A model generated the notes under the pieces. That model did no database searches and was not told the DNA's origin. It saw only the letters and a list, made by a program, of their open reading frames with translations. 64,000 nucleotides of DNA from Mycobacterium sp. ACS1612. Lineage in GTDB: Bacteria > Actinomycetota > Actinomycetes > Mycobacteriales > Mycobacteriaceae. Shown here piece after piece: positions 33,819 to 42,983 of this stretch (positions are counted from its first letter, which is position 1; the number at the start of each line of letters is the position of its first letter). Position numbers and translations under genes: made by a program. The stretch lies in the NCBI RefSeq assembly GCF_001667505.1, contig NZ_LZHZ01000071.1, positions 1 through 64,000 of the forward strand. The letters run 5' to 3'.

Positions 33819-35495
33819 GTGACTACGGGTGCGGAGATCGTTGTGGACCGGCTGGCCGCTGGGGGAGTCGAGGTGTGTTTCGCCAACCCCGGGACGTCGG
33901 AGATGCATTTCGTCGCGGCGTTGGATTCCGCACCGCAGATGCGCGCCGTGTTGTGTCTGTTCGAGGGGGTGGCGGCGGGCGCGGCCGACGGCTACGCGCG
34001 CATCGCGGGCAAGCCCGCGGCCACCCTGCTGCACCTGGGGCCCGGGATGGCGAACGGGTTGGCCAACCTGCACAACGCCAGGCGAGCCCACAGCCCCATC
34101 GTCAACGTGGTGGGCGACCACGCCACCTATCACCAAAAGCTAGACGCGCCATTGCAATCCGACATCGACGCGCTCGGCCATTGGCTGACCGGCACGGTGC
34201 ACCGACCCGCGTCGTCGAACGAAATCGGGCGAACCGTCGACGCGGCTGTTGCCGCGGCCAGTCTGGGACGCATCGCCACGTTGGTGTTGCCCGCCGACCT
34301 GTCATGGGGGGACGCGGAACCCGTTGCAGCAAGAGACACGCCACTGACTGCACGTGAGCGGGAGGTCGTGAGGCTTCTCTCACAGGGGTATACCGTTCGG
34401 GAAGTCGCGGAGAAGCTGACCGTGTCGGCCAGGACGGTGGAAGGTCATGTCTACCGGGTGATGGTGAAGCTGGGTCCATCTGATGGATGGAAGCCCGACG
34501 AGACGGACGACCAGTTCGCCGCCGCCGCTGATATCGCCCAATTGCTGAAGTCATCCGGCCAAAAGGCGGTCCTGCTGCTCGGCGGCGCCGCCACGGGTCC
34601 GGACGAATTACACGCTGCTGCAAGGATTTCCGCGACCACCGGGGCGCGGTTGCTCATCGAGACCTTTCCGGCCCGGCTAACCCGTGGCCGTGGTGTGCCG
34701 AACGTCACACGACTCGGTTATTTCGCCGAACTCGCACAGGAACAACTCAAGGGTGCACGGCATCTGATTCTTGTCGGGGCCCGGTCGCCGGTCACGTTCT
34801 TCGCCTATCCGAACCTGCCTGGCGACCTGGTCCCTGCGGGCGCGACGGTGCACAATCTCGGGGCAGGGCGACTCGCCGCGGTCGCCGAACTGCTTGGTGC
34901 CCAGGAGCTTCCGGACTCCACCGCCAGTCCGGGCCAGCTACCGACCGGACCGCTGCGAGCCGACAACTGGGCCGCGGTCGTCGCCGCACTGCTGCCCGAG
35001 GATGCCATCATCTCCGACGAGGCCAACACCAGCGGCCTGTTGCTGCCCGACGCCACCGCCGCCGCACCGAAGCATGACGTGCTCACACTCACGGGAGGCG
35101 CCATCGGCCAGGGCCTGCCGGTGGCCGTCGGCGCCGCCATCGCCGCGCCGCACCGCCCGGTCGTCGCTCTGCAGTCCGACGGCAGCGCGATGTACACGAT
35201 CTCAGCGCTGTGGACCATGGCCCGCGAACAACTCGACATCACCGTCGTCATCCTCGACAACCGCGCATACGCCATCCTGCAGATCGAGTTGGCGCGGGTC
35301 GGTGCCTCGGCGGGCGGTCCGAAGGCGCGCTCGCTGCTCGATCTCTCTAATCCGAACCTCGACTTCGTCGCGATCGCCGAGGGCTTCGGGGTGCCCGCGA
35401 AGCGCGCCACCACCGCAGAGGAACTCGCCGAACATTTCAGCGCCGCGATCGCCGAACCCGGACCGCATCTGATCGACGCAGTGCTGGCCACATAG
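33819..35495 (+). CDS. ilvX: IlvX-like thiamine-diphosphate enzyme with inserted LuxR-type HTH
   Basis: 558 residues from GTG 33819 (AGGAT upstream). The frame matches the acetolactate synthase-like IlvX family: CFANPGTSEMHFVAALD, the ThDP glutamate at E49 in LFEGVAAGAADGYAR, and the C-terminal cofactor region QSDGSAMYT near 452 and LDNRAYAIL near 480. Between the first and central domains, residues ~175-219 (nt 34341-34475) are a LuxR-type HTH: LTAREREVVRLLSQG, then VSARTVEGH. IlvX proteins are ~515 residues by my recollection; the excess equals this insertion. No frameshift breaks the reading. The enzyme lacks the standard GDG (it has SDG) and NN (it has DN), so activity may differ. Confidence 0.86.
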   Translation: MTTGAEIVVDRLAAGGVEVCFANPGTSEMHFVAALDSAPQMRAVLCLFEGVAAGAADGYARIAGKPAATLLHLGPGMANGLANLHNARRAHSPIVNVVGDHATYHQKLDAPLQSDIDALGHWLTGTVHRPASSNEIGRTVDAAVAAASLGRIATLVLPADLSWGDAEPVAARDTPLTAREREVVRLLSQGYTVREVAEKLTVSARTVEGHVYRVMVKLGPSDGWKPDETDDQFAAAADIAQLLKSSGQKAVLLLGGAATGPDELHAAARISATTGARLLIETFPARLTRGRGVPNVTRLGYFAELAQEQLKGARHLILVGARSPVTFFAYPNLPGDLVPAGATVHNLGAGRLAAVAELLGAQELPDSTASPGQLPTGPLRADNWAAVVAALLPEDAIISDEANTSGLLLPDATAAAPKHDVLTLTGGAIGQGLPVAVGAAIAAPHRPVVALQSDGSAMYTISALWTMAREQLDITVVILDNRAYAILQIELARVGASAGGPKARSLLDLSNPNLDFVAIAEGFGVPAKRATTAEELAEHFSAAIAEPGPHLIDAVLAT

Positions 35496-35541
35496 CACAC
35501 GACCGCCACTATTTTGCCAGTGCGGCTGGTACCGTCGGTCT

Positions 35542-36504
35542 GTGCACACCGTCGCTGTACTGGCACTGCCCGACACGATCGCCTTCGACGTGAGCACCGC
35601 CGTGGAAACTTTCGGCCGAGTCCCGCTGCCGTCCGGCGAACCCGGCTACCGAGTCCTGGTGTGTGGCGTCGAACCGGTGGTCAGCGCCGGACCGATGCGG
35701 ATCGGCACCGACTTCGGCCTCGACGCCGCGGCCGAGGCCGACACGATCGTCGTCCCCGGCCGCAACGATGTCACCGTCGCCACCCCCGACGAGGTGTTGG
35801 TCGCGCTGAAGAGCGCCTACGCCGACGGCACCCGTGTCGCGTCGATCTGTTCGGGCGCGTTCACCCTCGCCGAAGCCGGCCTGCTCGACGGCAGACGCGC
35901 CACCACCCACTGGATCGCGGCCGACTACTTCCGCGGCATGTTCCCCGCGGTCGAACTCGACCCCGACGTGCTCTACGTCGACGAGGGACAAGTGCTCACG
36001 TCGGCAGGCGCGTCAGCGGGACTGGACCTGTGCCTGCACATGATCGCCGGTGACTACGGAGCCGCGGTGGCCGCCGACGCCGCGCGTCTTGCTGTCGCAC
36101 CTCTGCACCGCAGCGGCGGCCAGTCGCAATTCATCCTGCGAAACACGGCCCCTGCCAAGAACATTGCCGAGCGCACCGAACTCGACGACGTGCTGGCCTG
36201 GATCGAGCATGAGGCGCACCGCGACCTGTCGCTGCGCGATATCGCCGACCGGGCCGCGATGAGCATCCGCACCCTCAATCGCCGATTCCAGGCAGAGACC
36301 GGCCAGACACCCATGCAATGGGTCACCGGCGTGCGTATCCGCCATGCGCAGCAGCTACTGGAGAGCACCACATACGGCGTCGAAAAGATCGGCCGCGACG
36401 TCGGATTCACCTCGCCGGCCAATTTCCGTGAGCAGTTCCGCAGGCTCACCGGGGTGTCGCCGCAGAGCTACCGCAGCACGTTCCGGGACCGGATGGCGGG
36501 TTAG
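35542..36504 (+). CDS. GlxA-like transcription regulator (DJ-1/PfpI + AraC HTH)
   Basis: 320 residues from GTG 35542. Residues ~5-165 are a DJ-1/PfpI domain with the nucleophile position ASICSGAFTLAEAG. Residues ~215-315 are an AraC-type double HTH (LSLRDIADRAAMSIRTLNRRF and the C-terminal KIGRDVGFTSPANFREQFRR). It follows the ilvX-like gene by 46 bases and may be co-transcribed. It overlaps the convergent methyltransferase by four bases. The disrupted gene at 27596-28149 has a related N-terminal domain. Confidence 0.9.
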   Translation: MHTVAVLALPDTIAFDVSTAVETFGRVPLPSGEPGYRVLVCGVEPVVSAGPMRIGTDFGLDAAAEADTIVVPGRNDVTVATPDEVLVALKSAYADGTRVASICSGAFTLAEAGLLDGRRATTHWIAADYFRGMFPAVELDPDVLYVDEGQVLTSAGASAGLDLCLHMIAGDYGAAVAADAARLAVAPLHRSGGQSQFILRNTAPAKNIAERTELDDVLAWIEHEAHRDLSLRDIADRAAMSIRTLNRRFQAETGQTPMQWVTGVRIRHAQQLLESTTYGVEKIGRDVGFTSPANFREQFRRLTGVSPQSYRSTFRDRMAG

Positions 36505-37589
36505 TGCGCTCTGGGCCTTTTCCAGAGCACGATCTGGGCCAGCGGGATCTGCATCTCTTCCGGCGCGGCTGCCAGCCGCGCGGCGACACCCGCCTGCAAC
36601 CGGTCCATGAAGTCCGAACGTCGGGTGTCGAGGCGAGCGCCGTCGAGGGCGGAGGCGAGTGTCGGAAACACCGACGCGCGGGCGAACGCCGCCCACTGCA
36701 CACCGAAAGCGGTTGCGTCGTGGTCGACTTGGTGCTGCGTCCAGAACCGATCCTCGGCGTTGAACACCTCGAGGTGCTCGACCTCGACGCGCTCGAAACG
36801 GCCCTTCGGCGCGAACGGAGACAGGAAATCACCGGCGCGACGCGAGACCAGCGGAATGCACATCCGGTGCACCTCGTCCTCGGTGACGACACCCTGCGCC
36901 ACCAGATCGGCCAGTTCAGCGAGCACGGCGTCGAGCAGGGGACGGTGGCCGAATTCGCCGTCCTCGCCGATGGCCGTGGTCAGCACCACCACACGGCCGC
37001 CGGGGCACAACTCGCGCCCACGAAACGCGACGAACTCGTGCCAGTCGAACGCGGCCTGTTTGGCGTAGGCGGCCTTGACGCCCTCGTCGCTGCTGTAGGC
37101 CACTTGCAGGTGGTCGGGTACCGGAGCGGGCACCCGACCCAGCCACTGGATGGCCCACGACGACCAGCCCAGGTTCACGCTGTTCGACGGCAGGATCTGG
37201 GTGTAGAACGAGCGACCGATCGCCGAGGCGAAGGTGGCCGGGTCCTTCTTCAGATACGAGTCGGGGTCGTGCTCCAGCGTCTCGAACATGACCGTGAAGT
37301 CGTTGTCGGACACATCGGTATGTGCCACCAGGATCGAATGCTCCGGCCGGGTCCGCTTGCGCAGCACCGCGATTGCCGCGCAGATCGGCAGCAGCGAGTT
37401 GTGCCCGGTGGACGCGCCGTAGTCGGCGATGACCACGGGTTGCGGCGCCTTCGGAAGCGGGACGGCGCCGGCGGCCCGCTCGAAAAGCTTTATCGCTCCC
37501 GACAATCCGGCCGCCTGCAGCCGCGAACTGGCGGTATACGAGCCGCTGTCCATCGGCTCGGGCCGCACGACGATGCTGGATTCGGGCAC
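36501..37589 (-). CDS. SABATH-type carboxyl methyltransferase (fatty acid O-methyltransferase-like)
   Basis: 362 residues. The SAM-binding start VVIADYGASTGHNSLLP, the SVNLGWSSWAIQWLGRVP acceptor segment and EFGHRPLLDAVL match the plant-type SABATH carboxyl methyltransferase family. From memory, a M. marinum homologue methylates fatty acids (FAMT). The family makes methyl esters of carboxylic acids with SAM. Its position near CoA-ligase, esterase and carboxylic acid reductase genes fits carboxylate metabolism, but a direct link is inference. Confidence 0.82.
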   Translation of the reverse strand: MPESSIVVRPEPMDSGSYTASSRLQAAGLSGAIKLFERAAGAVPLPKAPQPVVIADYGASTGHNSLLPICAAIAVLRKRTRPEHSILVAHTDVSDNDFTVMFETLEHDPDSYLKKDPATFASAIGRSFYTQILPSNSVNLGWSSWAIQWLGRVPAPVPDHLQVAYSSDEGVKAAYAKQAAFDWHEFVAFRGRELCPGGRVVVLTTAIGEDGEFGHRPLLDAVLAELADLVAQGVVTEDEVHRMCIPLVSRRAGDFLSPFAPKGRFERVEVEHLEVFNAEDRFWTQHQVDHDATAFGVQWAAFARASVFPTLASALDGARLDTRRSDFMDRLQAGVAARLAAAPEEMQIPLAQIVLWKRPRAH

Positions 37590-37741
37590 CTTTAAACGGT
37601 AGCCTTCCAGCGCCTACGCCGGATACCGAATCCAGGAGGCCGCGCGGACCGACGAAGCCGCTCGACGCCGGTCTGCGCACGGGATTGATCACGTGGCTGA
37701 TTGGTGCGGCAGCGCAAACCGCGCCGTGACAGACTTCGCGA

Positions 37742-38476
37742 ATGGCCAACCGGACCGGACCGCGGATCGCGATCTTCTCCGCCGTACTCACCTTGGTCAT
37801 CGGCGGCGTCGGCCTGATCGCCGCGCTGATCCTCAACGCGTTCGTGCTCGACGACTACGACGCGTACGGGGAAGTGCCTGTCCCGGGATCGACCAGTCTG
37901 CAACTGCCCGCCGGCGAAGTGACGGTCAGCTTCCACACCCAGGTGACGGGCAGCCCCTCGAGTGGGTTTCCGATCCCGGACCTGAAGTTCTCGATCACCC
38001 CGCCGCAGGGTATCGCGAAGCCGCAGGTCACCGAAAGTATCGGTGGCACAACGACAGTCAACAGCGAGACACGTGTCCGGGTGTGGCTGCTGCAGGTCGC
38101 ACAGGAGGGCATCTACGACGTCGTCACCGACGGGAACGTCAACGGGTACATCAATCCGCAGCTGGCGTTCGGGCACGGCACCGCATACGGCTGGCTCACG
38201 TGGGTGTTCGGCGGGCTACTCGCCCTTGGCATCGTCGAACTGGCCGCGTCGCTGATCTGGTCGGCCCGTTCGGCGAAGGCGGCGCGACCGCTGACACCGG
38301 AGGTGCGTCTCGATGAGCCGACATGGGCGGGCGGCGCGGGGTCCGCATCGAGCTATGCGCCCAACGATCAGGGGATGCGCCTCGAGCGACTTCGGCAACT
38401 CGCCGCGCTGCGCGACTCGGGCGCGTTGACGCAGGACGAATTCGAAGCCGAGAAGCGCCGCGTCCTCGACTCCTGA
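37742..38476 (+). CDS. Membrane protein with C-terminal SHOCT domain
   Basis: 244 residues. A first transmembrane helix lies at ~8-33 (IFSAVLTLVIGGVGLIAALIL), an extracytoplasmic beta-rich part follows (~35-140), a second helix at ~147-172 (WVFGGLLALGIVELAASLIW), then a cytoplasmic tail ending in a SHOCT motif (LRQLAALRDSGALTQDEFEAEK). SHOCT domains are short oligomerisation modules common in actinobacterial membrane proteins. The function is unknown. No operon partner on its strand is close. Confidence 0.8.
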   Translation: MANRTGPRIAIFSAVLTLVIGGVGLIAALILNAFVLDDYDAYGEVPVPGSTSLQLPAGEVTVSFHTQVTGSPSSGFPIPDLKFSITPPQGIAKPQVTESIGGTTTVNSETRVRVWLLQVAQEGIYDVVTDGNVNGYINPQLAFGHGTAYGWLTWVFGGLLALGIVELAASLIWSARSAKAARPLTPEVRLDEPTWAGGAGSASSYAPNDQGMRLERLRQLAALRDSGALTQDEFEAEKRRVLDS

Positions 38477-38591
38477 CGGCTATCCACCAAACGAAAAAGG
38501 TTCGCCGGAACTCGACCGTTTGGCTCTGAACCGCAGGTTCCGCGGCGAATCGTCTGTTGTAGGTAGATTGCCGGCAGTACTATCAGCGACC

Positions 38592-38885
38592 ATGGTTCAG
38601 CGTCGAATCATCGGAGCGCCAGCAGGTGCAGCGGTGCTGGCGGCCCTGGCGATCGCAAGCGCCGCACCCGCCGCAGCGGACGAGGACCAATACCTCAAAC
38701 TGCGCGACGTATACCCGACCTACAGCGCCGAACAATTGCTCGCCGAAGGCCAACGGGTGTGCGCCGTCGCCAGGCAGGGCGTCCCGTCACCGCAGGCCGT
38801 CGTCATGGTGACGAACGACCTGGGAATGTCGACCACGGCAGCCCTTGACATCGTCAGCGCAGCCGTCATGAACCTCAAGTGTTAG
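38592..38885 (+). CDS. DUF732 secreted protein
   Basis: 97 residues from ATG 38592. It has a signal peptide ending AAPAAA-DE and the DUF732 layout: YSAEQLLAEGQRVC, a helical core and a final cysteine at the C terminus, giving one conserved disulfide. Such small exported proteins are numerous in mycobacteria. The longer in-frame ORF start adds a non-signal N terminus and is rejected. It is convergent with the MBL gene with a four-base overlap. Confidence 0.85.
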   Translation: MVQRRIIGAPAGAAVLAALAIASAAPAAADEDQYLKLRDVYPTYSAEQLLAEGQRVCAVARQGVPSPQAVVMVTNDLGMSTTAALDIVSAAVMNLKC

Positions 38886-39511
38886 TGGCCGCGGGCCACC
38901 CATTCGTCGTAGTGCACGATTTCGTCGCCGATGGTGGTCGAGTCGCCGTGCCCGGTGTAGACGACGGTGTCGCCGGGTAGCTTGCCGAGCTTCTCCGAGA
39001 TCGACGACAGAATGGTCGGGAAGTCGGAGTAGGACCGGCCCGTCGCACCGGGGCCGCCTTGGAACAGCGTATCGCCAGAGAACACCGCGTTCAGTTCGGG
39101 CGCATGCCAGCAGACCGAACCCGGTGAGTGCCCGGGGGTGTGGATGGCGCGCAGTTCGTGGCCGGCGACGCGCAGCGTCTCGCCGTCGGCGACGGTGCGG
39201 AAGTTCTTGTCGGGGTGCGTCATTCGCCACAGCACATCGTCGGCCGGATGCAGCAGCACCGGGGCGTCGAGCGCGTCGCCGAGTTGGGGCGCGACCGTGA
39301 CATGGTCGTTGTGGCCGTGGGTACACACCACTGCCACCACATGCCTGCCGCCGACGGCCGCCACGATCGGGCCCGCGTCATGGGCGGCGTCGAACACCAC
39401 CACCTCGTCGTCGTCGCCGACCAGCCAGATGTTGTTGTCGACTTCCCAACTGCCGCCGTCGAGTTCGAATGTGCCGTGCGTGACTACGCGTCCGATGGGT
39501 CCGCCGTTCAC
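38882..39511 (-). CDS. Metallo-beta-lactamase fold hydrolase, mscR partner (Rv2260-like)
   Basis: 209 residues with the THGHNDH metal-binding motif near residue 64, a second His in TPGHSPGS, the metal Asp in FSGDTLF and the last His in YTGHGDS. The start overlaps the mscR stop by four bases. In M. tuberculosis, mscR (Rv2259) is followed by an MBL gene of this type, which supports the identity. It probably hydrolyses a thioester product of the mycothiol-dependent dehydrogenase; this step is inferred. Confidence 0.9.
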   Translation of the reverse strand: MNGGPIGRVVTHGTFELDGGSWEVDNNIWLVGDDDEVVVFDAAHDAGPIVAAVGGRHVVAVVCTHGHNDHVTVAPQLGDALDAPVLLHPADDVLWRMTHPDKNFRTVADGETLRVAGHELRAIHTPGHSPGSVCWHAPELNAVFSGDTLFQGGPGATGRSYSDFPTILSSISEKLGKLPGDTVVYTGHGDSTTIGDEIVHYDEWVARGH

Positions 39512-40596
39512 TTCATCACCACCACGCTGCGCAGCACCTCGCCTGCGTGCATCTTGTGGAACGCGTCTTCGACACCGTCGATGCCGATGCGCTCAGAGAC
39601 GAACTTCTCCAACGGCAGCCTGCCCTGCAGGTACAGCGAAATCAGGGTGGGGAAGTCCCGTTCGGGTAGGCAGTCGCCGTACCACGACGACTTCAGCGAT
39701 CCGCCGCGGGAGAAGAAGTCGATCAACGGCATCTCCAAAGTCATGTCCGGTGTCGGAACACCCACCAGCACAACGGTTCCCGCCAGATCGCGGGCGTAGA
39801 ACGCCTGTTTCCAGGTTTCGGGGCGGCCCACCGCGTCGATCACCACATCGGCGCCGTTGCCGTCGGTCAGGTCCTGGATGGTGGCGACCGGATCGAGGTC
39901 ACGCGCATTGATGGTGTGCGTCGCGCCGAAGCCGCGCGCCCAGTCCAGCTTCTTGTTGTCGGTGTCCACGGCGATGATCCGCTTGGCGCCGACCAGCGCC
40001 GCACCCGCGATCGCCGCGTCACCCACACCGCCGCAACCGATCACCGCGACGGTGTCGTCTCGCCCGACCGCACCGGTGTTGACCGCCGCGCCGAGACCGG
40101 CCATCACCCCACAGCCGAGCAGACCGGCAACCGCCGGATCGGCTTCGGGGTCGACCTTGGTGCACTGCAACTCGTGCACCAGCGTCTTGTCGGCGAACGC
40201 GCCGATCCCCAACGCGGGGGTGAGTTCGGTGCCGTCGGTCAGGGTCATCGGTTTGCTGGCGTTGAAGGTGTTGAAGCAGTACCACGGCCTGCCGCGTTTG
40301 CAAGCCCGGCATTCGCCGCACACCGCACGCCAGTTCAGGATCACGAAATCGCCTGGTTCGACATGGGTCACGCCTTCGCCGACCGCCTCGACGGTCCCGG
40401 CCGCCTCGTGTCCGAGCAGGAACGGGAAGTCGTCGTTGATGCCGCCCTCGCGATACGTCAGGTCGGTATGGCACACCCCGCAGGCGAGGATGTCGACTAC
40501 CACATCACCTGGACCCGGGTCGGGGATGACCACATCCGCCAACTCGACCGGATCGCCCTTCTTACGTGAGATCACGCCGCGCACCGTCTGAGTCAT
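39508..40596 (-). CDS. mscR: S-nitrosomycothiol reductase / mycothiol-dependent formaldehyde dehydrogenase
   Basis: 362 residues, zinc-dependent medium-chain dehydrogenase. Catalytic zinc ligands are in GVCHTD and GHEAAG; the structural zinc cysteines are in CGECRACKRGRPWYC. The Rossmann motif is VIGCGGVGDAAIAGA. The motif set and the adjacent MBL gene match mycobacterial MscR/AdhE2. It detoxifies formaldehyde and S-nitrosomycothiol using mycothiol as cofactor thiol. It diverges from the LigB-family gene with only 37 bases between starts. Confidence 0.9.
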   Translation of the reverse strand: MTQTVRGVISRKKGDPVELADVVIPDPGPGDVVVDILACGVCHTDLTYREGGINDDFPFLLGHEAAGTVEAVGEGVTHVEPGDFVILNWRAVCGECRACKRGRPWYCFNTFNASKPMTLTDGTELTPALGIGAFADKTLVHELQCTKVDPEADPAVAGLLGCGVMAGLGAAVNTGAVGRDDTVAVIGCGGVGDAAIAGAALVGAKRIIAVDTDNKKLDWARGFGATHTINARDLDPVATIQDLTDGNGADVVIDAVGRPETWKQAFYARDLAGTVVLVGVPTPDMTLEMPLIDFFSRGGSLKSSWYGDCLPERDFPTLISLYLQGRLPLEKFVSERIGIDGVEDAFHKMHAGEVLRSVVVMK

Positions 40597-40633
40597 GCGT
40601 ACAACCTAATGCCAACAGTGCCAAGCTGAGTGT

Positions 40634-41401
40634 GTGACATCTATGTATCTGTCCCACGGCGCGCCACCGCTCGTCGACGACGAATTGTGGGTCGCACAGC
40701 TCGAGCAATGGGCGGCGCGGTTGCCGACGCCGTCGGCGATCCTCGTCGTCTCGGCGCACTGGGAAGCGGCGCCGCTCACCATCGGGTCGACCACCACCGA
40801 GACCCCGTTGACGTACGACTTCTGGGGTTTCCCACAGCACTACTACGACGTCACCTACGACGCGCCCGGTGCGCCCGACCTCGCCGCGCGCGTCGAGGCG
40901 CTGATGCCCGACGACGAGCCCGTCGCCCACGACAGCGATCGCAGGCTCGACCATGGCGCCTACGTGCCACTGACCGTCATGTATCCCGACGCCACGATCC
41001 CGGTGCTGCAGGTCTCGATGCCGACGCTCGACCCCCAACGCCTGTTGCACCTGGGTGAACGGCTGCGACCGCTGCGCGACGAAGGCGTGCTGATCATCGG
41101 CTCCGGGTTCACCACCCACGGCCTGCCCTTCCTGGACGACCCGTCACCCCGCGCCGTCCCGCCGGGCTGGTCGACCGAGTTCGACGCATGGGCCAGCGAG
41201 CGCTTCGCCGCGGGCGACCTCGACGCGCTGATCGATTTCCGGCACCGGGCGCCCGGAATGCCGTACGCCCATCCGACCATCGAGCACTTCTCGCCGTTGT
41301 TCGTCGCGCTCGGCGCGTCGAGCGATCCTGGCCAGACGCCGAGACAAGTCATCGACGGCTATTGGATGGGCCTGGCGAAACGCTCCATTGAACTCATTTG
41401 A
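40634..41401 (+). CDS. LigB-family extradiol ring-cleavage dioxygenase
   Basis: 255 residues from GTG 40634. The class III extradiol family shows in LSHGAPPL near the N terminus (metal His), VSAHWEAAPLTIG and GSGFTTHGLPF, plus RLDHGAYVPL with a conserved His. Such enzymes (4,5-DOPA dioxygenase group) cleave catechol-type rings with Fe or Zn. An alternative ATG is three codons later. The next gene starts 26 bases after the stop, so they may be coupled. Confidence 0.87.
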   Translation: MTSMYLSHGAPPLVDDELWVAQLEQWAARLPTPSAILVVSAHWEAAPLTIGSTTTETPLTYDFWGFPQHYYDVTYDAPGAPDLAARVEALMPDDEPVAHDSDRRLDHGAYVPLTVMYPDATIPVLQVSMPTLDPQRLLHLGERLRPLRDEGVLIIGSGFTTHGLPFLDDPSPRAVPPGWSTEFDAWASERFAAGDLDALIDFRHRAPGMPYAHPTIEHFSPLFVALGASSDPGQTPRQVIDGYWMGLAKRSIELI

Positions 41402-41427
41402 CCGCCTACGCCGTTAACAGGATTGAG

Positions 41428-42510
41428 ATGAGCACATATACACACGCAGACGCAACTGCCCCAGAGACCACCGAGGAATTCGCCGAACGCATGGTCGGCG
41501 CGATCGACAGCGCCAGTCTGGCGATCCTGCTGTCGATCGGTCACCAGACCAAACTGTTCGACACGCTCGCCGAACTACCGCCCGCCACCAGCGCGCAGAT
41601 CGCCGACGCCGCCGGCCTCAACGAACGCTATGTGCGGGAGTGGCTTGGCGGGGTGGCCACCTGCCGCGTCGTCGACTACGACCCCGTGGCGCAGACGTAT
41701 TCGCTGCCGCGTCACCGCGCCGCCGTGCTGACGCGCGCCGCAGGACCCGACAACCTGTCCCGCGTCGCGCAGTTCGTCTCGATGCTCGGCGAGGTGGAAC
41801 AGAAAGTCATCGACCGCTTCCACACCGGCGGCGGGTTGTCCTACAGCGAGTATCCGCGGTTCCACAAGGTGATGGCCGAGCAGAGCGGCGAGGTGTTCGA
41901 CGCCGCCCTCGTCGACGCCATCCTGCCGATGGCCGAGGGGCTGCCAGAACGCCTGCGCGAGGGTGCCGATGTCGCCGATATCGGTTGCGGTAGTGGCCAC
42001 GCCATCAACGTGATGGCCGCGGCGTTTCCGGCCAGCCGGTTCACCGGCATCGACTTCTCCGAGGAAGGGCTGTCGGTCGCGACCGCCGAGGCCAAGGCCC
42101 GCGGACTGTCCAACGCGACGTTCGTGCAAGCCGACGTCGCCAACCTCGATGTGGCCGAAGCCTACGACGCCATAACGGTTTTCGACGCCATCCACGATCA
42201 GGCGCAGCCTGCGCAGGTGTTGGCCAACATCTACCGGGCGCTGCGGCCGGGTGGGGTGCTGCTGATGGTCGACATCAAGGCGTCGAGCCGGCTCGAGGAG
42301 AACATCGGGGTGCCGATGAGGACCTACATGTACACCGTGTCGACCATGCACTGCATGAGTGTGTCGCTGGGTCTGGACGGGGCCGGGTTGGGCACGTGTT
42401 GGGGGCGTCAGCTGGCCACGTCGATGTTGGCCGACGCCGGATTCGACAACGTCGCGGTCAACGAGATCGAGACGGACCCGGTCAACTTCTACTACGTCGC
42501 ACGCAAGTGA
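41428..42510 (+). CDS. SAM-dependent methyltransferase with N-terminal winged helix
   Basis: 360 residues from ATG 41428 (MSTYTHADATAPET). Residues ~30-100 look like a dimerising winged helix (AQIADAAGLNERYVREWLGG), and ~175-330 a class I methyltransferase with motif I VADIGCGSGHAINVMA, motif II acidic residue in FTGIDFSEEGL and DAITVFDAIHDQ. This architecture is like the Rv2258-type methyltransferases found near mscR in mycobacteria. The substrate is not known. It follows the LigB-family gene on the same strand. Confidence 0.87.
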   Translation: MSTYTHADATAPETTEEFAERMVGAIDSASLAILLSIGHQTKLFDTLAELPPATSAQIADAAGLNERYVREWLGGVATCRVVDYDPVAQTYSLPRHRAAVLTRAAGPDNLSRVAQFVSMLGEVEQKVIDRFHTGGGLSYSEYPRFHKVMAEQSGEVFDAALVDAILPMAEGLPERLREGADVADIGCGSGHAINVMAAAFPASRFTGIDFSEEGLSVATAEAKARGLSNATFVQADVANLDVAEAYDAITVFDAIHDQAQPAQVLANIYRALRPGGVLLMVDIKASSRLEENIGVPMRTYMYTVSTMHCMSVSLGLDGAGLGTCWGRQLATSMLADAGFDNVAVNEIETDPVNFYYVARK

Positions 42511-42514
42511 CGGG

Positions 42515-42946
42515 TCACGGGCGCAGCATCGGCGCTTCGGCGGCGTGGCGGCCCCGCAGTTCCTCGTCCCAGTCGCCGCTGCAGTAGACGGTCAGCTCGG
42601 AGATCCGGCCGTCGCTGACCGTACAGAGGATCATCTTGCGGCCGGTGATCTCCCTCTCGCCGTCGTGCACTCGCTCCGTGAGCTCGGCGACAAATCCGGT
42701 CGCGGTGGGCACAGTGCGGACTACGGTGACGTCGTCCATGCCGTTGGGCGCGTAGCTGTTGTACCACTCGGCGAAGGCCTCGATGCCTTGCAGCTGGAAC
42801 CGCCACAGCGGCGGGTTCCCATCAAGAAATACGTCGTCGGTCAGGAGGTCTCCCACCTCGGCGGTACGGAACATCTCGGCGAGTGCCGCACTGAGATGCT
42901 CGGCTGCGCTGATGTCGGTCACGGTTGGGCTCTGGATGCTCGTCAT
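42515..42946 (-). CDS. SnoaL-like domain protein 1
   Basis: 143 residues from ATG 42946, which has GGGAG seven bases upstream. The pattern (an N-terminal helix, LLTDDVFLDGNPPLWRF, then a curved beta sheet ending ISELTVYCSGDWDE) fits the SnoaL/NTF2 cone fold. Such proteins are isomerases, hydratases or ligand-binding. It diverges from a second SnoaL-like gene over a 199-bp region holding two inverted repeats. Confidence 0.8.
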   Translation of the reverse strand: MTSIQSPTVTDISAAEHLSAALAEMFRTAEVGDLLTDDVFLDGNPPLWRFQLQGIEAFAEWYNSYAPNGMDDVTVVRTVPTATGFVAELTERVHDGEREITGRKMILCTVSDGRISELTVYCSGDWDEELRGRHAAEAPMLRP

Positions 42947-42983
42947 GTCAACTCCCTTATTCGTAAGTCCGACGCTAGGCAGA

